Part shown: in pieces, positions 28,589 through 29,554 of the stretch
Position numbering within the stretch: the first letter of the stretch is position 1
Layout: every line of letters begins with the position of its first letter
NCBI GenBank assembly: GCA_041627895.1
Contig: JBFKQC010000050.1
Coordinates: 1 to 29,554 of the forward strand
DNA from: JBFKQC01 sp041627895
GTDB taxonomy: Bacteria > Pseudomonadota > Alphaproteobacteria > Rhodobacterales > Rhodobacteraceae
Length of the DNA stretch: 29,554 bases
Direction: 5' to 3'
Position numbers and translations under genes: made by a program
The notes under the pieces: model-generated
Told to the model about the DNA's origin: nothing
Seen by the model: only the letters and a program-made list of their open reading frames with translations
The model's database searches: none

Positions 28589-29554
28589 CAGTGCGTGGTC
28601 GCGCCGGCCCCGCCCTCGCCGGGCGGCAGCGCCGTCTGCGAGGCCGCGGCGGCCTCTTCCTCGGCGGCCTCGTCCCATTCGATCGGCTCGGGCTGGCGCA
28701 CCAGCGCGTGCTTCAGCACCTCGCGCACCGTCTCGACCGGGATGATTTCCAGCCCGTCCTTCACGTTGTCGGGAATCTCGGCCAGGTCCTTCTCGTTCTC
28801 CTTCGGGATCAGCACCGTCCGGATGCCGCCGCGCAGCGCCGCCAGCAGCTTTTCCTTCAGCCCGCCGATCGGCAGCACGTGGCCGCGCAGCGTGACCTCG
28901 CCGGTCATGGCGATGTCCTTGCGGACCGGAATCTGCGTCAGCACCGAGACGATCGACGTCACCATCGCCACGCCCGCCGACGGCCCGTCCTTGGGCGTCG
29001 CGCCCTCGGGCACGTGAACGTGGATGTCCATGACGTCGAATTTCGGCGGCTTCACCCCGATCGACGGCGCGATGGCGCGGACATAGCTGGACGCCGCGTC
29101 GATCGATTCCTTCATCACCTCGCCCAGTTTGCCGGTGGTCTTCATCCGGCCCTTGCCGGGCAGGCGCAGCGCCTCGATCGAAAGCAGATCGCCGCCCACC
29201 GACGTCCAGGCCAGTCCGGTGACGACGCCGATCAGGTCCTCCTTCTCGGCCAGCCCATAGCGGAACTTCTTGACGCCCAGGAAATCGCCGATGTTCTCGG
29301 CATTGACCTCGACGGTCTCGGCCTCCTTCTTGATCAGCCTGGTCACCGCCTTGCGCGCCAGCTTGGCGATCTCGCGCTCCAGGTTGCGCACGCCGGCCTC
29401 GCGGGTATAGCGGCGGATGATCTGCTGCAGCCCGTCGTCGGTCAGGAGGAACTCGTCCTTCTTCAGCCCGTGGTTCTTGATCTGCTTCGGGATCAGGTGC
29501 TGCTTGGCGATCTCGGACTTCTCGTCCTCGGTGTAGCCGGCGAGCGAAATGATC
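28588..29554 (-). CDS. lon: ATP-dependent Lon protease, C-terminal part (cut by window edge)
   Basis: The frame runs from the right edge to the TGA at 28588 (about 321 codons). It begins in the AAA+ lid region (IISLAGYTEDEKSEIAKQHL), passes EAGVRNLEREIA, and enters the serine-lysine protease domain. The catalytic Ser is in PKDGPSAGVAMVTS and the Lys in GGLKEKLLAALRGG. Lon degrades damaged and regulatory proteins in the cytoplasm using ATP. The true start lies outside the window, and an apparent start at 29391 is internal. The C-terminal tail after EPIEWDE is Glu/Ala-rich and species-variable. An HU-family gene follows. Confidence 0.97.
   Translation of the reverse strand, partial: IISLAGYTEDEKSEIAKQHLIPKQIKNHGLKKDEFLLTDDGLQQIIRRYTREAGVRNLEREIAKLARKAVTRLIKKEAETVEVNAENIGDFLGVKKFRYGLAEKEDLIGVVTGLAWTSVGGDLLSIEALRLPGKGRMKTTGKLGEVMKESIDAASSYVRAIAPSIGVKPPKFDVMDIHVHVPEGATPKDGPSAGVAMVTSIVSVLTQIPVRKDIAMTGEVTLRGHVLPIGGLKEKLLAALRGGIRTVLIPKENEKDLAEIPDNVKDGLEIIPVETVREVLKHALVRQPEPIEWDEAAEEEAAAASQTALPPGEGGAGATTH

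Noticed and set aside
28588..29391. Lon start at 29391
   Set aside because: The frame continues upstream to the window edge with typical Lon sequence (GYTEDEK and beyond), so this is an internal codon.

Overview
The window is high-GC DNA (roughly two thirds G+C) and reads as an alphaproteobacterial chromosome, most likely Rhodobacterales/Rhodobacteraceae. The best pointers are a 5-aminolevulinate synthase (HemA/ALAS, the Shemin pathway enzyme) that closely resembles the remembered Rhodobacter protein, an FnrL-type box in front of it, a rodZ-ispG pair, a lon-HU pair, and an Atm1-type ABC exporter. I cannot name a genus. No complete insertion sequence, phage or CRISPR array is visible.

Left edge (1-2470): a lone FGGY sugar kinase on the minus strand, with gene-poor, lower-GC flanks. 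The 622-bp gap at 1852-2473 holds a good plus-strand terminator, a 15-codon micro-ORF with a strong ribosome binding site, and a broken minus-strand reading frame. It looks like a decayed or foreign junction.

2474-14782: housekeeping and envelope genes. These are an exonuclease III, an Atm1/HMT1-type exporter, a GT39-like membrane glycosyltransferase, a LysM envelope protein with long Ala/Pro/Glu linkers, a LOG-family nucleotide hydrolase, a class I aminotransferase, an M48 protease-DsbA pair, and a hybrid histidine kinase whose 3' end overlaps dsbA antisense by 55 bp.

14997-19522, all on the minus strand: a secreted cysteine-containing protein, hemA with a TTG start, a RodZ-like protein and ispG. 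An FNR-type palindrome overlaps the stop codon of the secreted-protein gene and sits about 95 bp before hemA, so haem synthesis is probably oxygen-controlled. An M20 dipeptidase and tRNA-Asp follow.

21284-27750 is the most unusual stretch. A minus-strand cassette encodes a cytochrome P460-family protein, a Tat-exported type-3 copper tyrosinase-family protein and a small membrane-anchored protein, followed by a pirin and a GNAT acetyltransferase. Just upstream lie tRNA-Val(UAC), a SoxR gene, and a divergent two-gene unit (59-aa protein and DUF4386-like membrane protein). That unit's promoter carries a near-perfect SoxR box inside a 19-bp spacer. tRNA-Val(CAC) follows 1.8 kb away. Each tRNA-Val is followed at its 3' end by the same 121-bp nested palindromic block, aligned without gaps.

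Right edge (27770-29554): an HU-family protein with a histone-H1-like (KTPG)n N-terminal tail and an acidic C-terminal tail, then the C-terminal part of Lon, which runs off the window. A 48-bp repeat found after the LysM gene recurs exactly at the lon stop codon.
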